Part shown: positions 35,988 to 42,642 of the stretch, piece by piece | Numbering within the stretch: the first letter of the stretch is position 1 | Layout: the number at the start of each line of letters is the position of its first letter | Origin: Candidatus Cloacimonadota bacterium | Lineage (GTDB): Bacteria; Cloacimonadota; Cloacimonadia; JGIOTU-2 | Length of the DNA stretch: 64,000 nucleotides | Direction: 5' to 3' | Assembly: GCA_030613025.1 (NCBI GenBank) | Contig: JAUWMT010000010.1 | Coordinates: 1 to 64,000, forward strand | Program-made: the position numbers and the translations under genes | Notes under the pieces: generated by a model | What the model saw: the letters and a program-made list of their open reading frames with translations, nothing else | Databases searched by the model: none | Told to the model about the DNA's origin: nothing

Positions 35988-36306
35988 TGGGTACAAGGTA
36001 AAGGGTATTGGGTATTAGGTTTTTAATACTCACGATTCTATCATAATATGGGAAATTTTAGAAAACTTGAAGTTTGGCAATTAGCCATGGATTTGGTTAT
36101 TTACATTTATGAGATAACGAATTCTGGGAAGTTTTCTAGAGACTATGATCTGAGAAGTCAAATAAGGAGGAAAGCAGAAAGCAGAAAGCAGAAAGCAGAA
36201 ATCAGAAAGAGATCAAAAACCCAGCACCTAAAACCCAGCACCTAAAACCCAAAACCTAAAACCCAAAACCTAAAACCACAGCACCTAAAACCCCAACCCC
36301 AATCCT
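35988..36306 (+). mobile_element. S23 element E3, decayed, with multi-word arms
   Basis: The left arm (35989-36028) reads GGGTATTGGGTATTAGG and related words. The right side has two arrays. The first (36167-36210) is a GAAAGCA repeat of about five units. The second (36217-36305) is a run of AAAACCCAGCACCT and AAAACCTAAAACCC words, complementary to the left arm. The S23 gene between them is cut after about 41 codons. The GAAAGCA array appears to have replaced the rest, so this element looks like a mosaic of two arm types. Confidence 0.6.
36048..36245 (+). pseudogene. Four-helix-bundle (S23) gene, truncated
   Basis: Residues 1-41 are family-like: FRKLEVWQLAMDLVIYIYEI, then DYDLRSQIRR, which in intact copies continues as AAVSIPSNIAEG. 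Here the frame runs straight into the GAAAGCA array and the AAAACCC array, encoding about 24 lysine-, arginine- and serine-rich residues before a stop. The second and third helices are absent, so the product cannot form the usual bundle. Confidence 0.75.
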
Positions 36307-36308
36307 AA

Positions 36309-36725
36309 ATGCCCATTAATAAGAATGTTTTCCGAATTCTCTTCTGGCTTTCCCTTGCAATAATTTCAATTGCTTCAATCATACCTCAATTTTTTCCGCA
36401 ATATGTTAAAGTTTTTCCTGATTTTTCATTCCGCTTAGATTATGTTCTTCATTTTTTCAGTTATTTTTTATTAGCTTCTTTCCTTACAATCTGGAAATTT
36501 TCAAAGGCTAAAAAGTATAAATTTATTTTATTTATCATAATTTATGGAATCATCATGAGTTCAATTTTTGAGATCATCCAATATTTTCTTCAATCCAGAA
36601 CATTCAATCCTTATGATATGCTTAGCAATTTTTCCGGATTCATTATTGGGCTCATGTTGAGTATGGTGCTTTTAATCATGAAAAGAAAAATAAATCACAA
36701 GAATAAATTTGCTGAATTGCAATGA
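36309..36725 (+). CDS. VanZ-family membrane protein
   Basis: A 138-residue protein with four hydrophobic segments. FRLDYVLHFFSYFLLASFL near residue 45, and SSIFEIIQYFLQSRTFNPYDMLSNFSGFIIGLMLS near residue 80, match the VanZ-like family ('D...H...Y' and 'E..Q......D...N..G'). Such small inner-membrane proteins are common near polysaccharide loci and their role is unclear. The start lies immediately behind the right arm of E3, with no visible ribosome site. Confidence 0.8.
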   Translation: MPINKNVFRILFWLSLAIISIASIIPQFFPQYVKVFPDFSFRLDYVLHFFSYFLLASFLTIWKFSKAKKYKFILFIIIYGIIMSSIFEIIQYFLQSRTFNPYDMLSNFSGFIIGLMLSMVLLIMKRKINHKNKFAELQ

Positions 36726-36809
36726 AATGATGCATTTTAACTATAAACTTGAAGATTTCATAAACCAATCAATTCCCCATATCTTCTCAAACCACAGCCC
36801 AATACTAAA

Positions 36810-36965
36810 TTTTTAGCAGGTGAAATCAGCAGAATACAAAATATTGTAGCTTCGATAAATTATAATTTCACACCCGAATTGCAGTTTCATCTCAGGTATG
36901 AGCATGAGAATAGAGATGGTATGGTGAAGAATTATGTATATTCGGGAATAGAAGTAAAATATTAG
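36810..36965 (+). pseudogene. 3' end of a second Wzi-like gene
   Basis: The frame reads LAGEISRIQNIVASINYNF and ends YVYSGIEVKY-stop. It aligns with the end of the Wzi-like protein at 34449 (LSGEFTRTQRLSGKISFYL ... LFSGLEFQF). Only the last 50 codons remain, directly after VanZ. It indicates a former tandem pair of Wzi genes, with most of the second copy deleted. Confidence 0.65.
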
Positions 36966-36968
36966 TAA

Positions 36969-37080
36969 AGGGAATAGGTGCTTGGTGATGGGTACAAGGT
37001 ATTGGGTTTTGGGGTAGGACAATAATAGACTGGGAGAGGAGGAGACTGGGAGACTTTGAGAGATTGAGAGAAGATGAGAA
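36969..37080 (+). repeat. Solo low-complexity arms (two word types)
   Basis: Bases 36969-37018 read AGGGAATAGGTGCTTGG followed by GGGTACAAGGTATTGGG, the same word type as the left arm of E3. Bases 37027-37080 switch to GACTGGGAGA and GACTTTGAGAGATTGAGAG words. No gene lies between or beside them. They look like arms left after loss of an element, or an element without cargo. A near-copy of the first part is at 40143. Confidence 0.5.
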
Positions 37081-37095
37081 ATAATAAAAAAAGGC

Positions 37096-37318
37096 TTGTC
37101 ATCCCAGTTCACCCTGTTAAATCCCCCTACCCTGTGGAATAATACTTTGAATTAAAATCTACGATTTAATTCCAAAGGGTGAAGGAAAATAGGAGATTTT
37201 ATTTAACAGGGTTGAATAGAAAAGAAATATTCAACGGGATAAATTCTTGAGCACATTCGTTTCACTCAGTAGAAACTCCGTGAAGTTTACAATCCCGATT
37301 TATCGGGGAATCTCACAA
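37096..37318 (+). repeat. Dispersed hairpin repeat, copy 1
   Basis: Starts TTGTCATCCCAGTTCACCCT and contains an internal palindrome around GAATTAAAATCTACG/ATTTAATTC. CTGTTAAAT at one side matches ATTTAACAG at the other. It then continues into TTGAATAGAAAAGAAATATTC and CCCGATTTATCGGGG hairpins. The core of about 140 bp recurs almost identically at 38110 and 41213. No ORF. Confidence 0.75.
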
Positions 37319-37325
37319 AAACTGA

Positions 37326-37430
37326 TTGTCATTCTTGAGGAGCGCAGCGACGAATAATCTCCCGAAAACATTAATCTATCCTCTTTGGAGATTCTTCATC
37401 GGGAATAAATTCACTCTTCGAGGATGACAA
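37326..37430 (+). repeat. MITE-like repeat with TTGTCAT termini
   Basis: Begins TTGTCATTCTTGAGGAGCGC and ends CTTCGAGGATGACAA. The ends are inverted repeats (TTGTCAT/ATGACAA and CTTGAG/CTTCGAG), and the interior has a second pair (AATCTCCCGA/GGAGATTCTTC). The 105-bp unit has no coding frame. A related, diverged unit lies at 37459. Confidence 0.72.
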
Positions 37431-37458
37431 CTAAGTGTGAATGATAATAAAAAAAGGA

Positions 37459-37550
37459 TTGTCATTCTTGAGGAGCGCAGCGACGAAGAATCTCACAGAG
37501 TGTGAATCAATTCTTATAGCGAAATCCTTACTATTTCACTGGGATTACAA
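37459..37550 (+). repeat. MITE-like repeat upstream of the GIY-YIG gene
   Basis: Begins TTGTCATTCTTGAGGAGCGC, as at 37326, and ends GGGATTACAA. The middle differs from its neighbour. It finishes 16 bases before the start of the GIY-YIG nuclease gene, and a unit of the same class begins 34 bases after that gene, so the gene is framed by the repeat family. Confidence 0.65.
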
Positions 37551-37566
37551 TAAATGATTAAATGAT

Positions 37567-37866
37567 ATGGTACTTACTAAAACCTATTATGTTTACATAA
37601 TGACCAACAATTCAAAAACTCTTTATACGGGTGTAACAAATAATCTTGAAAGAAGAGTGTTTGAACATAAACATGGTTCTGTAAAAGGTTTTACTAAAAA
37701 GTACAACATTGACCAGTTAGTATACTATGATTTCTGTCCTGATATTAATGAGGCGATTAAAAGAGAGAAGCAAATCAAGGGTTGGTTAAGAAATAGAAAG
37801 ATTGAACTCGTTGAAAGAGATAATCCAGAATGGAAAGATCTAAGTGAAGGTTGGTTTGATGAATAG
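37567..37866 (+). CDS. GIY-YIG endonuclease-domain protein
   Basis: This 99-residue stand-alone GIY-YIG protein is of the YhbQ/UPF0213 type. TYYVYIMTNNSKTLYTGVTNNLERRVFEHKHG carries the 'GIY' (here YVY) and 'YIG' (YTG) elements and the catalytic Arg (LERR). AIKREKQIKGWLRNRKIELV contributes the conserved Glu and Lys. The domain cuts DNA in homing and repair enzymes. For these small proteins the role is uncertain. Hairpin repeats with TTGTCAT ends flank it on both sides. Confidence 0.87.
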   Translation: MVLTKTYYVYIMTNNSKTLYTGVTNNLERRVFEHKHGSVKGFTKKYNIDQLVYYDFCPDINEAIKREKQIKGWLRNRKIELVERDNPEWKDLSEGWFDE

Positions 37867-37900
37867 CATGATAAATAAGGTTGATTCTCATAAAAAAAAA

Positions 37901-38082
37901 TTGTCATCCCAGTTGAATAGAAAAGAAATATTCAACAGGATAAATTCTGGAGGAGCACATTCGTTTTGCTCAGTATAAACTCCGCGAAGTTTACAATCCC
38001 GATTTATCGGGGAATCTCCCGAAAACATTAATTTATCTTACTGGGAGATCCTTCACTCACTTCGTTCGTTCGAGGATGACAA
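37901..38082 (+). repeat. Composite MITE-like repeat downstream of the GIY-YIG gene
   Basis: Begins TTGTCATCCCAGTTGAATAG and ends CGTTCGAGGATGACAA, so the outer ends are inverted repeats as at 37326. The interior joins the GTTGAATAG/CTATTCAAC-type hairpin, the CCCGATTTATCGGGG hairpin and the CTCCCGAAAACATTAAT block. It looks like a fusion of the two local repeat types. Confidence 0.7.
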
Positions 38083-38109
38083 ATAAGTGTGAATGATAAT
38101 AAAAAAAAA

Positions 38110-38248
38110 TTGTCATCCCAGTTCACCCTGTTAAATCCCCCTACCCTGTGGAATAATACTTTGAATTAAAATCTACGATTTAATTCCAAAGGGTGAAGGA
38201 AAATAGGAGATTTTATTTAACAGGGTTGAATAGATAAGAAAGATTCAA
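38110..38248 (+). repeat. Dispersed hairpin repeat, copy 2
   Basis: Near-identical to the first 140 bases at 37096 (TTGTCATCCCAGTTCACCCT, internal GAATTAAAATC/GATTTAATTC palindrome, ATTTAACAGGG), then diverges after GGTTGAATAGA. The homology ends shortly before a run of CAACGAACAA words. Confidence 0.75.
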
Positions 38249-38295
38249 CCCAGATTAAATATAATAAGATTTAACAAGGCAAGCGGGACAAGCGT

Positions 38296-38338
38296 CAACG
38301 AACAATAAAGAATTAGCAACGAACAAACACTAACAAAT
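38296..38338 (+). repeat. Left copy of a CAACGAACAA-word direct repeat
   Basis: CAACGAACAATAAAGAATTAG followed by CAACGAACAAACACTAACAA. The block AATTAGCAACGAACAAACAC is repeated in the same orientation at 40080-40099, so it brackets the broken AlbA_2-type gene. It may be a target duplication or another arm pair. Confidence 0.6.
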
Positions 38339-38499
38339 AAAAGTAAATTAAAAACAGAATTATCTCCCAGGTATATATTATGTTAAATATTTCAGAAAGA
38401 ATAAAAAAAGGGGAAAATCGCACTCTGGAATTTAAACGAGAAGTGCCGGATTCACTTCATAATATTTTAAAAACCATTGTATCTTTTGCCAATGATGCT

Positions 38500-38978
38500 G
38501 GTTCGGGAGTCGGATGTCGGAAGTCTGAGGTCGGATAGTGAAGGGAAAGAATTGAGATTATGATAAAGTCAGTAAAAGATTTAAAAGTATATAGAATTTC
38601 ATATAAATTAGCAATGGAGATTTTTGAATTAGCTAAGTGTTTTCCAAAAGAAGAGAAGTATAGTTTAACAGATCAGGTGATAAGATCTTCAAGATCGGTA
38701 GCAATAAATATTCGTGAAGGTTTTGCGAAAAGAAAATATGAAAAATTATTTATAAGACATTTAATTGATTCTTCAGGTTCATCGGATGAAACAAGAGGTT
38801 GGCTTGATTTTTCTTTAGATTGTAAATATATATCTGAGAAAGAACATGAATATTTTGATAAAAATTATGACCATGTAAATGCAATGTTGTATAAATTAAG
38901 TAGTAATTGGCAAAATTTTAAATAATATGTAACTATCTTTTCTCTGTCTTCCGTCTTCCGCCCTCTGTCTTCCCTGGT
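38500..38978 (+). mobile_element. S23 element E4 inside the AlbA_2-type gene
   Basis: The left arm, 38500-38549, uses GGAGTCGGATGTCGGAAGTC words. The right arm, 38932-38977, uses GTCTTCCGTCTTCCGCCC and CTGTCTTCCC, roughly the reverse complement. A four-helix-bundle gene lies between. Both arms touch coding sequence of the host gene, so the element is inside it. Host codons are missing across the junction, so insertion came with a deletion, or later loss occurred. Confidence 0.68.
38560..38925 (+). CDS. Four-helix-bundle protein (S23/IVS family)
   Basis: A 121-residue protein with KDLKVYRISYKLAMEIFELAK at the N-terminus, YSLTDQVIRSSRSVAINIREGFAKRKY near residue 43, FIRHLIDSSGSSDETRGWLDFSL, and a last helix EHEYFDKNYDHVNAMLYKL. 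It is the same subtype as the copy at 33993. The frame is intact, although the element has destroyed its host gene. A GGGAAAG lies 10-15 bases upstream in the arm. Confidence 0.86.
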   Translation: MIKSVKDLKVYRISYKLAMEIFELAKCFPKEEKYSLTDQVIRSSRSVAINIREGFAKRKYEKLFIRHLIDSSGSSDETRGWLDFSLDCKYISEKEHEYFDKNYDHVNAMLYKLSSNWQNFK

Positions 38979-40068
38979 GTTCAGAAACCTTATTACTTGC
39001 AAAGAGAGGGGTTAGAAAATGGTGTTTATATCCGCATAGGTTCAACTAATAAAAAAGCTGATGCATCCATAATAAGTGAATTACGAAGACAAAACCTCAA
39101 TCTGTCCTATGATGAAAAAGTATATCATCAACAATCTTGTAAATATCTTTCAAAGGAGCTTATAAAGAATTTTGCAAATAAATATGGAGATGCAGAGAGA
39201 GCACCTCTTGATATCCTGATAAGAGATAAATATGTGCAAAAAACAAATAGCAGTTGCTATCCCACCGTTGGTGCTGTATTGTTATTTTCTGAAACATTAC
39301 TACCTGAATTTGAATATGCCTCCATTACTTTAAATCGATATGAGGGTACAGATAGAGCAAATCTGGAATCGACAATTCAGATAACGCATGGGGGTTGTTA
39401 AAGATCGTTCCCATTGTGATCAATGAATTGAAAAATATTCTTTGGATGAATATAAAGATCAAAAAAATTGAGAGAGAGGATCAATTAGAAATACCAGAGC
39501 TTTCAATTAGAGAAGCAGTGATAAATGCAATATGCCATAGAGATTATTCAATCATTGGCTCGTCTACAAAAATTGATATATTTAATGATAGGTTAGAAAT
39601 TATAAGTCCCGGCAATTTACCGGTTGGTATTACTTTGGATGAACTTGGACAAGGTGCTTCAGAGATTCGTAATAAATTAATAGCAAAAGCATTTCGAAGG
39701 TTTGGTTATATGGAAAAATTGGGAACTGGGATTTCCAGAATGTTATCATTGTGTCATAAAGCTGGAGTTCCTCTACCAATTTTTGAAGAACCAGGACGTT
39801 ATTTCAAAGTAACTTTTTTCAGAAGAAAAGATATAAATATCGAGTTTGAAAATAATATTATTGAACAGATTAAAAAATCAAAAGAGATGAAAGCAAAAGA
39901 ACTTTCTAATATTTTGAATGTTCATCCTAATACTATATTAAATTATTTAAGAGTTATGATTGATAATGGGATCATAGAGAAAATCGACAAAGGACCAAAT
40001 GTGAGATACAGATTGAAATTGTGAGATTTGTGAGATTGTGAGATCGATGTGAGATGATAGTTTTTTGA

Positions 40069-40110
40069 GCAACGAATAAAATTAGCAACGAACAAACACG
40101 AACAATGAAA
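40069..40110 (+). repeat. Right copy of the CAACGAACAA-word direct repeat
   Basis: GCAACGAATAAAATTAGCAA continues to CGAACAAACACGAACAATGA. It shares AATTAGCAACGAACAAACAC with 38311-38330 in the same orientation. A run of GTGAGATTGTGAGAT words lies just before it (40021-40058). Confidence 0.55.
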
Positions 40111-40142
40111 ATAAGAAGAAAAAGAGAAGTTAAATATTAAAA

Positions 40143-40198
40143 GAGGGAATAGGTGCTTGGTTATGGGTACAAGGTATTAGGTTTTGGGTGATGGGTAT
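40143..40198 (+). repeat. Solo low-complexity arm, GGTGCTTGG type
   Basis: AGGGAATAGGTGCTTGGTTA, then GGGTACAAGGTATTAGG and GGGTGATGGG. It is a near copy of 36969-37018, in the same orientation. No S23 gene lies within 1 kb on the matching side, so it is an orphan arm. Confidence 0.5.
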
Positions 40199-40364
40199 AT
40201 ATAGAGGGAAAAAGAAACATGCAAAGTTATGGATCTCTTTGATTTTTGGATTGATTCATAGAAATTTGTAGGTATTTATGGGGATTGGTCATGTAGGAAT
40301 ACGACTTTAAATATATTGAATATTTCCATTATGCAGTAAAAATCACGAACAATAGAAACATATC

Positions 40365-40871
40365 ATGAACTATCTTGAATTTAAAAACAAATTCTTTGAA
40401 CTTGGTTGTTTTAATATAAATCAGGTTTATGCATGGCAGCCCGAATTTGATCGAAATAATCTTACCCGCTGGCTTAAAAAGAGACTACTCGTTCATCTCA
40501 GACAAGGATATTATGCCTTTCCTGAGTATAAGCAGAAAGCCGATTATCATTATTATTTTGCTAATAAAATCTATAAACCTTCTTACATCAGTCTGCAGGC
40601 AGCTTTATCCTATTATGAGATCATTCCTGAAACTGTGATTCAAATAACCAGTGTTACAACTTTGAAGACAAATTCCTTTAAAAACGATTTTGGCGATTAT
40701 GAATACAAGTCAATAAAATCAGATTATTTTTTCGGTTTTGATTTCATATCTTTTGCAAATGGGAAAACCTTGCTGCTGGCAATTCCCGAAAAAGCTATTC
40801 TGGATTTTTTCTACTTTTATCCAATTTATAAAACAGAACAAGATTTATCGGGGAATCTCGCAGAATTATGA
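40365..40871 (+). CDS. AbiEi-like antitoxin/transcriptional regulator, 3'-truncated
   Basis: Residues 1-60 form the winged-helix start of AbiEi-type antitoxins: FELGCFNINQVYAWQPEFDRNNLTRWLKKRLLVHLRQGYYAF. SYISLQAALSYYEIIPE and AIPEKAILDFFYFYP are the conserved middle. Full family members continue for another 50-100 residues, usually followed by an AbiEii nucleotidyltransferase toxin gene. Here the last 11 residues (EQDLSGNLAEL) are encoded by the dispersed GATTTATCGGGGAATCTCGC repeat, and no toxin gene follows. It is probably an orphan fragment. Confidence 0.75.
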   Translation: MNYLEFKNKFFELGCFNINQVYAWQPEFDRNNLTRWLKKRLLVHLRQGYYAFPEYKQKADYHYYFANKIYKPSYISLQAALSYYEIIPETVIQITSVTTLKTNSFKNDFGDYEYKSIKSDYFFGFDFISFANGKTLLLAIPEKAILDFFYFYPIYKTEQDLSGNLAEL

Positions 40872-41190
40872 TTAATTATCAGATTTGTATCAAATAAGGG
40901 ACTGAAGAAATTCAGTCCCTTTCTTTTTTTGATAATTTTAGCTTCTTGGAAATTGGCCGATGGCTCTTCATCGATTTGGATATTGTGTTCATTTTTGTTT
41001 ACTACTGTCATGTCAAGCTTAAATTGGAAGTGGTAATTGAATTTTAACATTCCTTCATATTGCCTTCTCCTCAACTAGGAGAAGGTTAGTTTACCCCGTG
41101 AAATCAGCTTGCTGAATATTTCACCTGGGGGATGAGGTCTCAAACTTTGTTAAAATTCAATTTACGTCATTTTACAATTGACTTATCACT
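40842..41190 (+). repeat. 349-bp direct duplication, copy A
   Basis: Copy A of a duplication whose second copy is 41372-41719. It runs from GATTTATCGGGGAATCTCGC to CAATTGACTTATCACT. Inside are an intrinsic terminator hairpin, CCTTCTCCTCAACTAGGAGAAGG-type palindromes (CCTTCTCCT/AGGAGAAGG) and a GTGAAAT/ATTTCAC hairpin. The copies differ at scattered bases and one indel, so the duplication is not brand new. Confidence 0.85.
40896..40930 (+). terminator. Intrinsic terminator after the AbiEi-like gene
   Basis: AAGGGACTGAA and TTCAGTCCCTT pair over 11 bases around a GAAA loop, followed by TCTTTTTTT. This is a textbook Rho-independent terminator for + strand transcripts ending here. Confidence 0.85.
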
Positions 41191-41212
41191 ATGAGTAAAC
41201 GAAAAAAAGTAA

Positions 41213-41366
41213 TTGTCATCCCAGTTCACCCTGTTAAATCCCCCTATCCTGTGGAATAATACTTTGAATTAAAATCTACGATTTAATTCCAAAGGGTGAA
41301 GGAAAATAGGAGATTTTATTTAACAGGGTTGAATAGAAAAGAAATATTCAACGGGATAAATTCTTG
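41213..41366 (+). repeat. Dispersed hairpin repeat, copy 3
   Basis: Almost the same as 37096-37245 (TTGTCATCCCAGTTCACCCT, internal GAATTAAAATC/GATTTAATTC, ATTTAACAGGG, GAAATATTCAACGGG). It lies between the two copies of the 348-bp duplication, so the duplication may have arisen around it. Confidence 0.78.
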
Positions 41367-41371
41367 AACCT

Positions 41372-41719
41372 GATTTATCGGGGAATCTTGCAGAATTATG
41401 AGTAATTATCAGATTTGTATCAAATAAGGGACTGAAGAAATTCAGCCCCTTTCTTTTTTTGATAATTTTAGCTTCTTGGAAATTGGCCGATGGCACTTCA
41501 TCGATTTGGATATTGAGTTCATTTTTGTTTACTAATTTCATGTCAAGCTTAAATTAGAAGTGGTAATTGAATTTTAACATTCCTTAATATTGCCTTCTCC
41601 TCAACTATGAGAAGGTTAGTTTACCCCGTGAAATCAGCTTGCTGAATATTTCACAGGGGGATGAGGTTTTAAATTTTGTTAAAATTCAATTTACGTCATT
41701 TTACAATTGACTAATCACT
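41372..41719 (+). repeat. 348-bp direct duplication, copy B
   Basis: Second copy of 40842-41190, offset by 530 bases. Its right end reaches into the 3' end of a small minus-strand frame (41701-41862), so that frame's stop codon comes from the repeat. Confidence 0.85.
41426..41460 (+). terminator. Duplicated intrinsic terminator
   Basis: Same hairpin as at 40896 with one change (TTCAGCCCCTT), which turns one pair into a G-C/G-U-type variation but keeps the stem, GAAA loop and TCTTTTTTT. It came with the duplication. Confidence 0.65.
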
Positions 41720-41862
41720 TTCTGCAAAGATTTACCTAAGATGTGTGCTAGTCCGGGAGATTCAGGATTTTCATAAATTCCTTGGATAACTTCTATCATA
41801 TTACGGACATCTTTGTACCGTATAAAATAATTCAAGCTTTCTATGTACACACCTTCCCTCAC
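41701..41862 (-). CDS. Small unrecognised frame after suhB
   Basis: A 53-codon frame opens at GTG 41860-41862, ten bases past the suhB stop and in the same reading frame. It ends at TAA 41701-41703. It encodes a helical, soluble-looking peptide (YIESLNYFIRYKDVRNMIEV, then IYENPESPGLAHILGKSLQ). I do not recognise it. Its last codons lie in duplication copy B, so it may be the end of a former longer gene, or a small ORF cut by the repeat. There is no obvious ribosome site. Confidence 0.35.
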   Translation of the reverse strand: MREGVYIESLNYFIRYKDVRNMIEVIQGIYENPESPGLAHILGKSLQKVISQL

Positions 41863-41871
41863 GCCATTTTT

Positions 41872-42642
41872 TTATCGCAAAACCCTCAAAAATTCCTCAT
41901 GTATATGCCCATTCGTTACAACGATCTCTTTATCAAAAATTGAAAACTCCGAACCGTCAAATTTACTCACCTTCCCGCCTGCTTCTTCAAGAATAACAAT
42001 ACCCGCCGCAGTATCCCAGGGGTAGAGTTCGAGTTCCCAGTATCCATCAAAAATACCGCAGGCAACATAGCAGATATCAATTGCTGCTGCACCGGGACGC
42101 CGTATTCCTCTGCACTTTTTTATCATTTTTGAGAAATACTGTATATTATTTCTCTCGTCATTCAGCATATCATAGGGGAATCCGGTCGCGAGAAGTGATT
42201 TGGAGAAATCCGGATTATTCGATACATGGATATCTTCATCATTTCGAACGCAGCACCTGCCCTTCTCAGCAAAGAAGAGTTCATTCAGGATGGGATTATA
42301 CACAACTCCCACTATACTTTCATTATTTTTCTGCAACGCAATAGAAACGCATACAAAGGGAAATCCGTGCACATAATTGGTAGTGCCGTCCACCGGATCG
42401 ATGACCCAGCAGTATTCCTGATCGGGATTCTGTTTGTGCTCTGTCTCCTCAGTAAGGATATTGTGTTTGGGATAATAGCTTTGGATGGTTTCTATCACTA
42501 CCTTTTCGGCTTCTCGATCAACATTAGTAACAAGATTTATTCTTCCCTTATAATCGATGAGTTTCTTTTTGTGAAAATTTTCTCTGATGATCTCACCGGC
42601 TTTTGTGCCTGCTTCAAGAGCAATATCAAGATATTCTTTCAT
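41872..42642 (-). CDS. suhB: Inositol monophosphatase family protein
   Basis: A 256-residue Mg-dependent phosphatase. Seen are VTNVDREAEKVV, the metal-binding Glu pair in ILTEETEHK, the signature WVIDPVDGTTNYVHGFPFVCVSIAL near residue 78, and the C-terminal WELELYPWDTAAGIVILEEAGGKV. It hydrolyses inositol or sugar phosphates; SuhB homologs also act in rRNA transcription. It is the last main gene of the - strand block and overlaps the radical SAM gene by 4 bases. Confidence 0.92.
   Translation of the reverse strand: MKEYLDIALEAGTKAGEIIRENFHKKKLIDYKGRINLVTNVDREAEKVVIETIQSYYPKHNILTEETEHKQNPDQEYCWVIDPVDGTTNYVHGFPFVCVSIALQKNNESIVGVVYNPILNELFFAEKGRCCVRNDEDIHVSNNPDFSKSLLATGFPYDMLNDERNNIQYFSKMIKKCRGIRRPGAAAIDICYVACGIFDGYWELELYPWDTAAGIVILEEAGGKVSKFDGSEFSIFDKEIVVTNGHIHEEFLRVLR

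Larger units (their letters stand above)
38380..40024 (+). pseudogene. AlbA_2-domain ATP-binding protein gene, interrupted and frameshifted
   Basis: The 5' part (38380 onward) encodes IKKGENRTLEFKREVPDSLHNILKTIVSFANDAG, the start of the AlbA_2 (divergent AAA_4) domain, then runs into an arm of S23 element E4. Homology resumes at about 38979 with VQKPYYLQREGLENGVYIRIGSTNKKAD. About 60 residues of the domain are missing. A second lesion follows at 39383: a G run (5 G where 6 would keep the frame) ends the frame at ITHGGC, and the 3' part continues in another frame from about 39395 with LLKIVPIVINELK to a winged-helix C-terminus (VHPNTILNYLRVMIDNGIIEKI). The GHKL-like ATPase segment (REAVINAICHRDY, PGNLPVGIT) is intact in the 3' part. 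Confidence 0.8.

Noticed and set aside
36167-36305. Short tandem repeats that might be a CRISPR array
   Set aside because: Units are 7-14 bases without spacers of constant length, and no cas genes are near. They are low-complexity arms of the S23 element.
38500-38978. E4 as a self-splicing intron that restores the host protein
   Set aside because: About 60 host residues are missing across the junction and a separate frameshift exists downstream, so excision would not give a working protein.
40826-41541. Two similar minus-strand frames (40826-41074 and 41320-41541) that look like conserved peptides
   Set aside because: They lie in the two copies of the 348-bp duplication and read through the terminator hairpin and repeat arms. 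The similarity comes from DNA duplication, not from selection on protein.
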